Origin: Rhynochetos jubatus | Lineage: Eukaryota > Chordata > Aves > Eurypygiformes > Rhynochetidae | Direction of reading: 5' to 3' | Assembly: GCA_027574665.1 (NCBI GenBank) | Contig: CM050668.1 | Coordinates: forward strand, 7,092,001 to 7,156,000 | DNA: 64,000 bases | Part shown: positions 49,765-61,600 of the stretch, piece by piece | How the letters are laid out: every line of letters starts with the position of its first letter | How positions within the stretch are numbered: the stretch's first letter is position 1 | The notes under the pieces: generated by a model | Seen by the model: the letters and a program-made list of their open reading frames with translations, nothing else | Told to the model about the DNA's origin: nothing | The model's database searches: none | Program-made: the position numbers and the translations under genes

Positions 49765-49880
49765 AGGGGAAGCAGGGAGCTGAGGCCACTTTCTCAGGGT
49801 CGTCATGGAGCAGCCAGGGGCTTGATCTGGTGATGGTCCCACAGGCACCTCTCACACTAGACAGACTGCCTGCCTTGTCA
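49765..49880 (-). repeat. Possible MIR copy, reverse orientation
   Basis: GAGCTGAGGCCACTTTCTCA, GGGTCGTCATGGAGCAGCCA and GGGGCTTGATCTGGTGATGG run parallel to reverse-complement MIR (CTGAGGCNCAGAGAGG, AGGTCACACAGCCAG, AGGATTTGAACCC). Strongly diverged. Confidence 0.35.
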
Positions 49881-50910
49881 TAATTCTGAGCTGTCATGTC
49901 TCTGTACCTGTCTCCCCCATTGCTCTGTAGTTTAGTCACCATTGCTTATTGTGAAAATTATGATCAGTTTTCTGTAGATGGTCATAAATGGATGCACGTC
50001 TGGCACCTAAGGGGTTAATCTGTAAAGGTCTCCTAAAAGAGTATGCTGTGGAAAAGCTATGCAGATGGAATATCAGAGATAGACTACAGTAATCTTTCTT
50101 CTGCATTCTTTTGGTCTCTTTGGGGTTTTATAATTTTTGGACCTCATCTCTGAGTGTAATAAACAGAGCAGATGGCTTAGTGTGTGGTGAATTCAGCGCT
50201 TTCCTGATGAGTAGCTGCACTGCAATAATGGCGACAGCGGTTTGGCTTAATCCTTTTAGGTTCAGAACCATTCCTTCTTTGTAAGCTAACCATGGGTATT
50301 GTACCTTGTAAGAGAGCTGCTGTCAGAAACATCTGTGCTAAATTTACCCACTGAAGTTACAAGAGCTGTTATCTCAGATGGCTGAAGGTCATGCTGAGAG
50401 TTTTGAGCTTGAACTGTCTTATACAAGGCCAGTAGAAAAGGGTCCCTGTGTTACAGAGAAGGCAAATCAGCCTCGCCTGAGTTCCCTTTATCCACAGCCA
50501 GCACAATCTCACATATCACCGACCTCTACCACACTGCCATTTCACTTCTTTAGAAAATCCCTTCTAAAACATCCTAGTTTCTGTCTTCCTCTTCAGCCTG
50601 TGTTTTCTCGGCACTCAGCTGCCAATAACTTCCATTTGTTTGAAGGCATTGAGGCTCCTCACAGGAGGAGTGTGATGCCTGGCGGGCGCGGGCACTCACT
50701 GCCGTGTTTCCGTGTCATTTGAAAGGACGTTCCTTTCCACTGTGCAGTGAAAAATGTTACTGAGCTGTTTTGTATTCCTTTGGCTTCAGTTCCCTCACTC
50801 TGCTTTGCAATTATATCTGATTATTTACAATGGTGCAAAGCACCAACTCTCATTATAACCACGGTTAAAAACATCATTCTAATTGGCTCATTAAAATCAG
50901 ATAGGATATG

Positions 50911-51018
50911 AGGCCTTGTGGCCAAAGCACAGGATGTGGGATCAGAAGAGCTAACTTCTCTTCCTAACTTTGCTTCCTGCTTCCAAGGTGAATATGTGTA
51001 AGTCATTAAGCCCAGACT
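50911..51018 (+). repeat. MIR copy
   Basis: AGGCCTTGTGGCCAAAGCAC, AGGATGTGGGATCAGAAGAG and TGTGTAAGTCATTAAGCCCA follow the MIR head and centre in order over about 105 bases. Confidence 0.6.
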
Positions 51019-52944
51019 TAAACCAAGCTTAAATACAACCAACTTGGTTCAGGGATGGCAACACAGTGCTCGGAGATGCTAAGGCTTATGACAACTGCAA
51101 GATATCGTAACTGAATGCTGCATTGGTTTGTGGATCAGTTTCTTTTCTACTCTAGATTTAGAGGCGTCCTACATCCAAGCAAAATGTACCATGAGGGAAC
51201 AATATAAATTAAGGCAGGGGTGTTAAACAATAGAAAATCAGGGCTGGTGATATTCATGCAGGGTGAGGATAGGAACAGTGCCCTTCAGCAGTCACTGTGT
51301 GACATTTGACTGAACGCAGAGACACTCCTCAACACGAATTCTTGCCAACCCTGCGTAGGGTTTGAGCACAGGTCCAGTCCTGGCCTGCTTCTTGTTGAAC
51401 ACACTGAAAGAAATCCAAAGCTTCAGCATAGGTCTCTTCTCTCCTGCCATCTCCTCCCGCCACGAAGTAGCACAGGCAGGCAGCCCAGAAGCTGTTTGAG
51501 AGATGATGCCTCTTGCCCCCCTGCCTTTGCCAGCACAGCTGCAGACCCCAGGCAGTGACTTAGCTCCTGCTTGGCTGCCGAGCGCTGTTCTGCAGCCCCC
51601 TCCATGCTTTGTTCGTTCTGCAGACTTGCTCCCCTTCCTTCCCCAAGATGCCAGGTTCCTTTCACCCCCGGGCACCAAGGTCTGGCTGGCAGGGCTGATC
51701 AAACAGCTCTCCGATGAGACAGACCCACCTTGTGAGAACATCCATTTCACTCTGAGACGGAAGCGGAGGATCTATCCAGCGGATGTCCTGGTCTGCACAA
51801 GCCCTGTCTGCCAGATTTAAAATGACCTTTCTTGAATTGCTTGTTCTTCTGTCCTGCTCTTCGTTCCCTGCTCCTGCTAAATCCGGCACAGTTCAATGCT
51901 CCAGCCGGAGGCTGCTGGGAGGAGAAGCCAGGGCAGAGGCCTGGGGCAGGCAGGCAAGCCAGGTGGTGAGGAAGCAGTGTGTCTCTGCAGCCCTCCTTCC
52001 TTCCACACTGCCTTGCTTTTGGGGTTGACTGAGGCAGAGGCTGCTCTCGGTCCCTGCCCAGCAGCATGCACCACCCTGAGGGGACAGCACCCTCAGGGTT
52101 TGGTTACAGATGAGCTCCCAGAGCTGAATGGCCCAGTGGGTGACGAGCTGCACCTTTCCAAGCAGAAGTGCTGCCTCCGCGAGTGTTAGGGGATGTGTGC
52201 ATCAGGCATTAGCCAGAAAGGGCTGGGACTGAGGAGCTGATGTGGGACCAGAGGGATGTCAAAGCAGTCACCTCACAAGTCAGAATAAGGGCTGACTCCA
52301 GTGTAACAGATAAGAAGCTAGCAGGGAATATTCTGGATTGTTCCAGTCCCATAGGCTTTTGGGTAAATATGAAATAGCTGCGGTTTGGTTTTTTCGGTAC
52401 CTGACCCGAGGCAGAAGCGTACAGTGATTTATGCTGAGGATGTAGTCAGTAACAGACAGCTGAGCATGTTTACAATAGGATGAATGTTTTTGCTTTTCAT
52501 GAAATCAGGGTTTGGCATTGACTAGCAGGATTATGCAAACAGAGGGAAAATCAATCGCATGAAGGGTGTCACTGTAAATGTCAATAAATTGTCTATAAAT
52601 TCAATGTGTAGAAAAGCAATTTGAGTTTAGTAGGAAAAATGAAAGGGGTGGACTACCTATGTTCTGAAAAGCTGATCAGTAAAATAATAAGAGCAGAAAA
52701 AGTCAGCGTGTTGGGGAATTACAGAGTGGTGTCTGATAGCTTCTGCCTGGAAACAGAGGAGACTGCATTCCTGCTGTGGCGAGTTGGGAAAGAGCAGGTT
52801 GCTTCTAGATAAAGAGTGTTTGCCTACAGATCAGAGATGGGCCTGAGCTGATGTGGAACTGAGCTTGAAAATGTTGGGTGGTTTGTAGGCAGGCCTGTTG
52901 CTACAGGGGCTACAGAAAAGGTGAAGAAGTAGAGAGAAACTGAG

Positions 52945-53000
52945 GTTCTTTGAAGCTGGAGGTTGGACAAAATAATTTCTTAAGACCTCTTCTAGCCCCC
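52945..53000 (+). mobile_element. Worn CR1 3'-end fragment
   Basis: GGAGGTTGGACAAAATAATT followed by TCTTAAGACCTCTTCTAGCC resembles the 3' end of older CR1 families (GGAGGTTGGACTAGATGACC, then TGAGGTCCCTTCCAACC). About 55 bases remain and no coding part is left. Confidence 0.45.
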
Positions 53001-54809
53001 ATTTTTGATGGGTTGTAAATAAGTTGGAAATAGGTATAAGAGTGAAGGGAGAAAAGGGGAACTGATGTATTTGCAACGGAGACTTTTATGTTACACAGAA
53101 TGTGCGCCTGTGTTTGCCCAGTGTATACAGAGTAAGAGTGGTGTAAAGAAGTCGTAAGTAAATATTAGAATATGAACTTGAATAAATAGTGGTGTAAAGA
53201 TAGATATTAAGGCAAACAAAATGAATGCCCTAAGATCAAATTTCTTTATCAGGAAATGCATATACATCTCATTGCTTCTAGGACGCCCACATCTGCAGCT
53301 CAGAGGGCAGAATTTCTCCAGGCAGGCCTATTCAGAATAAAATACAGGTGGGGTTAGTAGAGTTAACTAGCGACATTTGAGTAAAAGTGAGTATTTTTGG
53401 TTCTGACTCAGAACTCACAGTACTAATAGGGATGGCTCCTGCGACTGGAGTGTCAGCATGGAAGGATACAGGCTCTTTAGGAAGGACAGGCAGGGGGTGT
53501 GTGTGTGCCAGACTGAGTGCCAGTCTGCAGACTGTTTTCTCTCATTGTAAGTAAAACAATCTGGGAAGCAGACATAGTTAAAACACTACAGACTGGTACT
53601 GCAAGTAGAGATGTGTGTAGAAGTACTTTGTGTGAGCACTGCCCATTCCTGTAAATGAAAGGCGTAAGCTGTAGCAATACAAACACAGCTACACTGTTAA
53701 CTGCCTCCACTCTGCAGGCTTTGTATCACTGTATCTGTTTCTAAACCGACCTGGACACAGGCACCAGAACCGTGGCTGTTGTAATTTACCTCCTTCATTC
53801 CTTTTTAATCCACTGAAGCATCTTGCCTGGCTCTATTATGATCAGCCAAACAGGGTCACTCCAGCGAATCCAATAGCTGTTAAGGGAAGGACCTGCTCTC
53901 TGCACTAATGCAATTGCAGGTTATTTGTGAGATTCCTTCCATGTCTTACTTCCCGAAGGCTCGGCACAGAAATCCGGTCTTGTAATTTGAAGACTAAAGA
54001 GTGTCTGGATGTAATTATGTGCTCCATTATTCCAGCAGCCCCTGTAGCCTGAAAAGTAAAAGCTCAGTGTTGCCATTAGGACTGAAAATACACAAGTTGG
54101 TACCTAATAACTACCTTGCACAAGCAGTGTGGTGGGCAGTGTGTACACAGCTATGGCTTCACGTTTAACCAGGGTCTATTTTGTACTGTTTGCAAAGGTT
54201 TCCTGAAAGAGACTGACGAGATTTCTAGTTACACACTCATTATCTCCCTCTTGAAGTCACAGACTGCACAGAAAATGTCTCATGAATAAGCCTTGACAAC
54301 AGCAGTAGGTTCCCCGCTAAAGCAAAGCAGGATTTTGGTGGAGCATAATTTACCTTTTTGTCAGATGTCATTTTGTTGACCATAAGCAGGGAATGAGGTG
54401 TACGTGCGCAGACGTACAGACGGATTGATCGGCTACAGAACAAAGGTAATTGCGGCTCCACATTTTGTCTCACCGCAGCTGCACGCTGCCTCTTCGGCTC
54501 TGTGAATGGTCTGGTCGCTGGAGTTTTGCATGGGAAAAGGCTGCTGTTAAATAAAGACACAGGAAAGGGAAAGTATTCTTGCAAGACCTGAAATTTAAGC
54601 CACTACCCAGACATGAACAGAAAGTACGTATCCTAGTTCAGTAACACACTGTACGTTAAAAAGATGCATTGTGGAATTCGGGCTATAAATTCTGCTTTTC
54701 AGCCAGACATCCTCTGCTGTGAGAGTGATAACACTTTGTACTCCTGCAAACAGAAAACTATTACATTAAAGATTTGAGGCACACAGTGGCTTTAACTACT
54801 GGCTATTAT

Positions 54810-54885
54810 TAGCACTGCTTCATAGATGAATACACAGATTCAGACTGAAGATCAAAGATTTACCGAAGTTTGTGTGGAACAGTCT
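54810..54885 (-). repeat. Possible MIR fragment, reverse orientation
   Basis: CATAGATGAATACACAGATT followed by CAGACTGAAGATCAAAGATT and GTTTGTGTGGAAC resembles reverse MIR (AGATGAGGAAACTGAGGCAC, AGAGAGGTTAAGT, GGTCACACAG). Tentative. Confidence 0.35.
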
Positions 54886-55336
54886 ACAGAACAACTAAAA
54901 CTCCTCCAGACCCAGAGTCCAATACTTCAACCCAGGCACTATCCCTTTATCCTGAGGTGTATGGTAGGAGGGTGCTGAATCATGTGGGTACTGGGTACTC
55001 TCAGTAGACGTCCTGAGCTGGTGCTTCACTTCAGGCCAGAATCCGTGTGTAGGGCGTGCTGTGTAGGAAAACACGCTGCTTTTCCAAAACTCTCTCATGA
55101 AGGCAGCAAACATCAGTAACGTTCCTGAAAACAGCCCCGCACGGGGCCAGCTGTAAGCGCCAGCGCTGTGTACTGCTGACCACGGTAATGCAGACAGAAG
55201 AGCACTATGTTGCCTCCGTCTTCTTTGCTAATGCCCAAGTTTCCAAAAGCCATCCTGGGTCCTGGCCCTCCTGCTGCGGGGTGACAGGGAGGATGTGGGA
55301 GGTGGCCTGTCTGGACAGCTGCCATCATCTCCCCAG

Positions 55337-55725
55337 GTCATAGGATCATAGAAGCACAGAATGGTTTGGGTTGGAAGGGACCTTAAAGCCCATCCAGTTC
55401 CACCCCCCTGCCATGGGCAGGGACACCTTCCACTAGACCAGGTTGCTCCAAGCCTCACCCAGCCTGGCCTTGGACACTGCCAGGGATGGGGCATCCACAG
55501 CTTCTCTGGGCAAACTGTTCCAGTGCTTCACCACCGTCTCCAGGAAGAATTTCTTCCTGACATCTAATCTAAATCTCCTCTCTTTCAATTTAAACTCGTT
55601 ACCCCTTGTCCTGTCACTACAGGCCCTTGTAAAAAGCACCCCCCAGCTTCCTTGTAGGCCCCCTTCAGGCACTGGAAGACTGCAATAAGGTCTCCCCGAA
55701 GCCTTCTCTTCTCCAGGTCTTCCCT
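55337..55725 (-). mobile_element. CR1 LINE, short 3'-end copy
   Basis: On the plus strand it begins with the reversed CR1 tail (CATAGGATCATAGAAGCACA, GAATGGTTTGGGTTGGAAGG) and continues through reverse-complement CR1 3' sequence to about 55725. Only roughly 390 bases of the 3' part are present. The frame ending in [12 protein letters not shown] is CR1-derived. It lies in the opposite orientation to the copy at 45-46 kb. Confidence 0.92.
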
Positions 55726-58074
55726 TCCCAGCTGGGACCTTTCTGTCTGCTGCACAAGGAGCTGATTAGTCAGACAAAACCCGTGCTATGTGACATGCCC
55801 AGTGTCACTCGAGAAATGGCAAAGCACCAGCTCAATCCTGCTAAGAACCAGGGTTTTAATCACAAGGCTGTCCTGCCTCTCCCCTGGTGTAAAATATCAT
55901 GTGGGAATTTTACAGAAACCAGCCAGTTCAGCACCCTTGCAGATGTGCAGAAGAGCAGCCCCTGCAAGAGGGGGGCACTCTGTCAGCTGCTGCTCTGCTG
56001 GAAACGGAATCCAGGGCTTCAGATGGGCAGTTTGTCCTGCAGCTGGTGTGGCAGAATTGATGCAGGACATAATGCTGTGGCATCATGTCATAGTGTCTTG
56101 GCAGGCATCGACGCAAGGTCACACGGTATAAATGTCCTGTGCCACCTGTAAACACGGGTCACAGTGCAATTAGAAGGCTGACAGCGGTGTTTGTAGGAAT
56201 ACATGGGGCAGTGTTGCCAAGTAACATGGTAATATGAGGGTAGATACAGTATCTACCTTAATGATACAGTACCTTCCATGGCTGTGGCAGTAAATGAAAA
56301 ATGGCTACATTCACTTTTTATTGCTCTAGTGTCCAAATTAGAAGCCATTACTTAGTGTTTATCCTCACGTATGCTCTTAAGCTCCAAGTCTACATTCTTC
56401 TGGAGACAATTCAGCTGTTCCCTGAGGATCTGGTGAAGAAACAGTTTTGTGGCAGGAAGGGCACCAGTCTGGGAGCCAGGAGACTGACACTGTGCTCACT
56501 GCTGTGCTGCTGACTTGCTGGATGCCCATTGCATCAGCCATACCAGCAGGCTCCTCTTTGCCCTCTTGACTTCTGCCTGTTTCATCTTTTAAGGTTGCAA
56601 GGAAGAGATTTCATTTTAATGTGCATTTGTACAGCACCTAATATAAAGGGATCTGGGTGTCAGCATGAGTCCTTACAAGCTGCTGCAATGCAAACAGCAC
56701 GTCGTGTAGGAAAGAGCTGTGTTACACAACTTTGGTGTAAGGGTGATAAAGGTGCCACGTGGAGACTGCTCGGAGTTACTCATGCTCAGTGTATGTCTGT
56801 GCAGCTTCTAATCTTTAAACTGCAATTAGAATCTCTCCCATGCTAGTGGGAGGAAGCCTCCTGTCTCACAGGACAGCTCACTCAATGCCCTTCTGGTCTC
56901 TACTTGAAGGTTGTACTCTCATCACTGTGTCAAGAAAAGTGTAATTTTTTTTAACTTAGATCAATGTGCCAGTGAAAGTTCTGATAAAGATACAGCTACA
57001 CTGCCGTAAAGTGCACAGGACTGCACAATATCTTTGCTTTTCAGAATAGAAATAGACTTTATAGCAGTGTAACTATTTCTGTATATGGAGGGAAAAGATG
57101 AATTGACCGATGCTGCCAGTCTAATACAGTAGAATACTTTAAGTGCAATTACATTACAGAATTGAACTAGAGGAAGTGTTTTCCCCCCTTGCCTCCTCTC
57201 TCCTTTCTTTTGGAGCTGGCTTTTCCTGTCATACTACATACTCTGAAAGTGCTTGGCATTTTTCCCTGCCCTTTGCAGCTTTGGAATGCTTTCTTCCTGT
57301 TTCTCAATCCCTGTTACAACTGCAAGTAAGGCAGAGGTGCTGTCTCTGTTTCACTGCTGTTTTTAAGTTACATGATGATATTTAGGAACTCTGTGGACCT
57401 GCAGTACTGCAAGATTACATCCATAATGAAAACAAGCTTACAAAAAGGAAGAATGGGTTGATGAGAGCCCAGATCTTTATATGGTCAGGCTCAAGTTTAG
57501 GGCAACAGTAGCTACTGGTGGCCAGCAGTTTGATTCGCCAACATTTTCATTGCCCATGTGGCCAGATAATTAAAAAAAGAAGAAAGAAAGACTGGACCTA
57601 TGTTTGGATGCCAGCCGAGAGTTCACCAGGGAAGTGCAAATGCAAACACGGTGTTCATAAGAGGGCCATGGCTCTGGGGTCCTTCACAGGGCCAGGCATG
57701 CTGTTGCTTTAAGGTTTAAAAATAATTTGATATCCACTGTTCTCAGAAACATGAAACACCCTTCAACATGTCCAACAGAGCTTTCCTAGTATCCTTTTTC
57801 TTTGTGGCTTTATCTGTACAAAAGAAAAGGTGGTAGAAAGTGATACCATAGGCCTCTGCACTGCTTCACAGAGTTTGTGTAAGAGTTTACTATGAGGTAG
57901 CAGGCAGTCAGTTAATTATTATTTCAGACTCAGGTCTTGACATTAGTGCCAGTCAGGACATGATTTGCCATTGATAAAAGCATTATGCAGTGCCAAATAT
58001 AGCTATGCTTCAAATACAGCAGCAAAAATAGAACCCCTGGTTGCCTAGCAAGCATCTGTAAATTCAGCAAATAC

Positions 58075-58097
58075 CTATCTATCTATCTATCTATCTT

Positions 58098-58142
<45 letters not shown>

Positions 58143-58163
58143 GCATCCATCCATCCATCCATC
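58075..58163. repeat. Compound tetranucleotide microsatellite (CTAT)n then (CATC)n
   Basis: About 17 copies of CTAT with one CTTT interruption near 58095, followed by ATG and about five copies of CATC. The long, nearly pure run suggests length variation between individuals. Confidence 0.95.
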
Positions 58164-61100
58164 GCCCAGGTAAAGGATGACCATCAAGTCTAATTAATTT
58201 CAATGGGGTTAAAATTTATCTTCCTATGTTTCTCCTTATGGATTTTCAAATAATAGTATTGTTACTTTTCTGTCTTAGGTAAGCTTCGGTCTCAATTTTC
58301 AGCTCCATTTAGCAGCAGGTCCCCATGCTGCTTGGCACTGTTTGGAAGCCCAGCAAACCAGCACGTGTTGCATCCACGGGGCAGTGCCGTACACCATCCA
58401 TTCACACTGCTTGATGCCTGTTTCAAAGAAGCTTTTATACAATTTTATTTTAGACTAGCTTGTGTGGGCTTTAGCAGCAGTTGAAATGAAATAGGGCAGC
58501 ATAAGCTAATAGCATGACTCACGGGAAGGAAACAGAGCAGCAGTTGGTAAAAACTGTTCGGTATCAAAGAGTCTTTATATTCATAAATTCATACAGGGTA
58601 ACATGAGGCTTACAAAAAGGTTGTTTAAGAAGCAGAAAACTAAACTCCGGTCTTCAGAGTCTTCCAGTTTGTAAAGACTTATCTTTCCATCAGACTCTTT
58701 CTGTCTTCAGTCTCTCTTGTACACCTGATTACTGAAGACAAGAGAAAAAAGGCAATCTTTGGTGAATGGGCTGGCCCAGTGGCATTTCTGCATGCTGCAC
58801 AAGCATCTGTGCCTCAAGTAAGTTAAAACAACAGTGAATTCACCAGCTGTGAATTTATGCGGATCTGTGCTCAACCATTGACTCCTCCTTGTAGAATAAA
58901 TCGTACGTCTCTGAGACCAGCCATTTTGTCGTTACTGAACTGAGAAGGCGTGTGGCGTGAATGCTGTTGTGTCAGCACAGCTTAGGCCTTGGACGCCGCA
59001 ACAAAAGACATACTTGATCGATGTGCTGATGTTACTGAATCCAAATCCTGGCTCTAAGACCATGTGATGATAATCTAAACTCAGCTGATCTAACTGAGAA
59101 ATAATTCCACCGACGTTAATGGAAATTTCACAGGGTTTTATAGTGTGTCGGGGGGAAAAGGTGCTGGGCCCAGTCTTTTATTGTGCATGTTGAGACTGGT
59201 TTTAATTTCCCAGCTCGTCTGAGCGATGGGCATTCATCTGTGGCTCGTTGGGTGGGTCTGTTCGGGTGTGAGTAGCCGTTGTTGCAGCTCATCACGGGGC
59301 ACTGGAAAGCTTTATGAAGACAAGCACTCGAGCGAATATAAGGTGATTTTACTGAGAAACCTGCCTGGTGAAGTAAGGGTAAGGTGTTACCTGGGAGAAT
59401 TGCTTACAGTGGAAACACACTGCAGAGCAGATGGAGACTGCAAGCAAGCTGCTGGCCTGCAGCTCTTACCACATTTTTGTCTTTCTTGGTCTTACCCCAG
59501 TGACGCTCCAGACCTCCAGCTTGCCTTCTGTGACTGAAACGTGATCTTTCTATGAGATCACGTAGAAAAGAAGCCAGAAAATATCAGTCAGTACTAAAGT
59601 CACAAGGTCTGTCTGAGCTTCCTCTCCCGTGGAATCTCTCCTCATTTTGACCCGGTGGTATGATAAATTAGTAGGGAAACAGAATTTCAGGGAGAGGAAG
59701 TGATAACCCTGAATTATCCTTTGGGGCAATGTGATAATCTAGGCTGATCTGATTAGTCATCCAGAACAATTAAAATATTGCTTTATAACGCTTAAGTAAC
59801 TTAACCTCTGCAAATGACTAACATCTGGGAAAGGCATTGCTTGCTAGGGGAAGAAAAGAGGAGATGCACACGATCTCATTCCTCTGAAGCTTTTAGAACA
59901 TAAACACATACACTGGGAGTGACTGTGATCAAACACACGTCAACCAGGATTTGACACAGAGCTTCTTTACACCTCTGAGGCAAAATGGCAGGCACCAACC
60001 TACATCTCTGTCCATCCGGTGCATGGCCTAAGCCTCAGTTTCAGAAAATACTCTGTTCCATCAAGTTCCGTTGGAATATCTGAGTGCTTACGACATCTTG
60101 ATAATGGGCTATTTCTTTGTATCCGATCAAGTACCAGGGATTAAACTCCTGGTGTTTTGCATCCAAATGAGATTTCTACTGGAACAGAAATATTTGCATT
60201 TAGAAATTGATTGTGTGAAACAATGTGCTACAATTTTAATTATCCTTTGCTGATTAGACTTTCCAGAATAAAAGTTCCAGTGTGAGTGTTTTATATAGAA
60301 TCTCTCATTTCTCTAAAGTAGAATCCATCATTCCGTGATTACTGTTGATCTAGGCGGATCCTTTGCTTGCTCTGCTCCTATTTAACAGATCCCATTGCCG
60401 CCAGGGAGGAACTGGGAAGCAGAGAGTATCAAAGGCCTAATCTTTCTTCACGTTTTGAAACCTATCCAGTGCATGCCAGGTAAGTCAATCAGATACGTGT
60501 CATGGGAAGAATACACAACCACCACTCATTTATCAAACAAAAGAAATACGGGCTATTTTCCTCTGCCCTAGGTCGAGCTGCGGGGATTTTGGTGGCCTCT
60601 AATGCCCTCTAATGGAGAAATCTGTTGGAGCAGTGGCTCCCAGAGCCGGCTAAAGGGGTAAGCCATGGAGTATCTCCATGGAGAGGGGGCTGTAGCGCTG
60701 CCAGTGAGGCTGCGCAGCTCCCGCTGGGAGCCGGCCAGCTCTCAGATTAAAACCCTGTTTAAGGGGTTTGTAGCTTAGAAATAAGTCACCTCTTACCAAA
60801 AACTTGGCAGATCCTTTCCTTCCTCCCTTCCTTCCTCATTTACTTAAGTTTGTTTGTTTAGCTTCACTTAAGAACGGTAGGAAAATATTTTTGACAGTGA
60901 TCTGATTTGGCCCGTTTCCTCCAGAATGATACCCTATCCGTCAGGAACTGAAGGCAAGCCTGTGCCCTAAAGAGGAGTGCCTCCCTACGTGATGGTTTCT
61001 GCACCAAAGCTAAGAAATTTAAAGGTAGCACTGAGCGTAGTTGAGCCACTGCTGGAGGGTTTGACAAATGCTGGTGAAAACGAGAAGGTGGGAGGGGAGG

Positions 61101-61529
61101 AATGAAGAGGAGAAATCGAAGTATGAAACAGAGACTTCAGTGAGGAGGAGGAAAAACAGACAGGTTAATAAATAAATAATTTGGGTTGAAAATACAAAGT
61201 GGAGAAAAGCACAAGATAATGACGTGGGAGGGGGAAAAAATCCATTTTCTCAGGCAAGAAGCCAAGAGACATGTCACCTCCAAGAGCTGGTTCAGGCTTA
61301 ACAAAGCAGAGGCCCAGATCTCCTGAGTAAATTGTAGGTGATATCTAGAAATCAACTGAATCTTATATTGTAAACCACATCAAAGACAGGAAATGCTTCT
61401 GGGCTTCCAACCTTAAAGGGAATTTTATTGGAAGTTGTGTTGTTAAAAGATGCTATCTAACACCGGATCAACACTTACTCTGGTGTAAAGGACAAAGCAA
61501 GTGAGTTGAGAAGTAGTGTGGATTTTACT

Positions 61530-61600
61530 ACAGACCTGGCCAGGTCATTTTCTCTGTGTGCCTTGACTTTCTTGTCTGGTTCCCCATCCTCTTACTGAGG
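61530..61600 (+). repeat. MIR-like fragment
   Basis: CAGACCTGGCCAGGTCATTT followed by TCTCTGTGTGCCTTGACTTT and GGTTCCCCATCCTCT parallels the MIR centre (GACCTTGGGCAAGTTACTTA, CTCTGTGCCTCAGTTTCCTC). Moderate match. Confidence 0.45.

Larger units (their letters stand above)
46170..55330. other. Intergenic region upstream of WSB1, proximal part
   Basis: No gene recognised. The stretch holds MIR relics, a worn CR1 3' end near 52.96 kb, a purine tract near 48.67 kb and several short CpG-enriched patches (about 48.12-48.30, 50.68-50.73 and 54.40-54.50 kb). Many short frames occur on both strands without family motifs. Confidence 0.5.

Noticed and set aside
51292-52190. Cluster of overlapping frames on both strands
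   Set aside because: Moderately GC-rich stretch with few stops. No frame shows a motif, and frames of similar length occur on both strands at once, as expected by chance.
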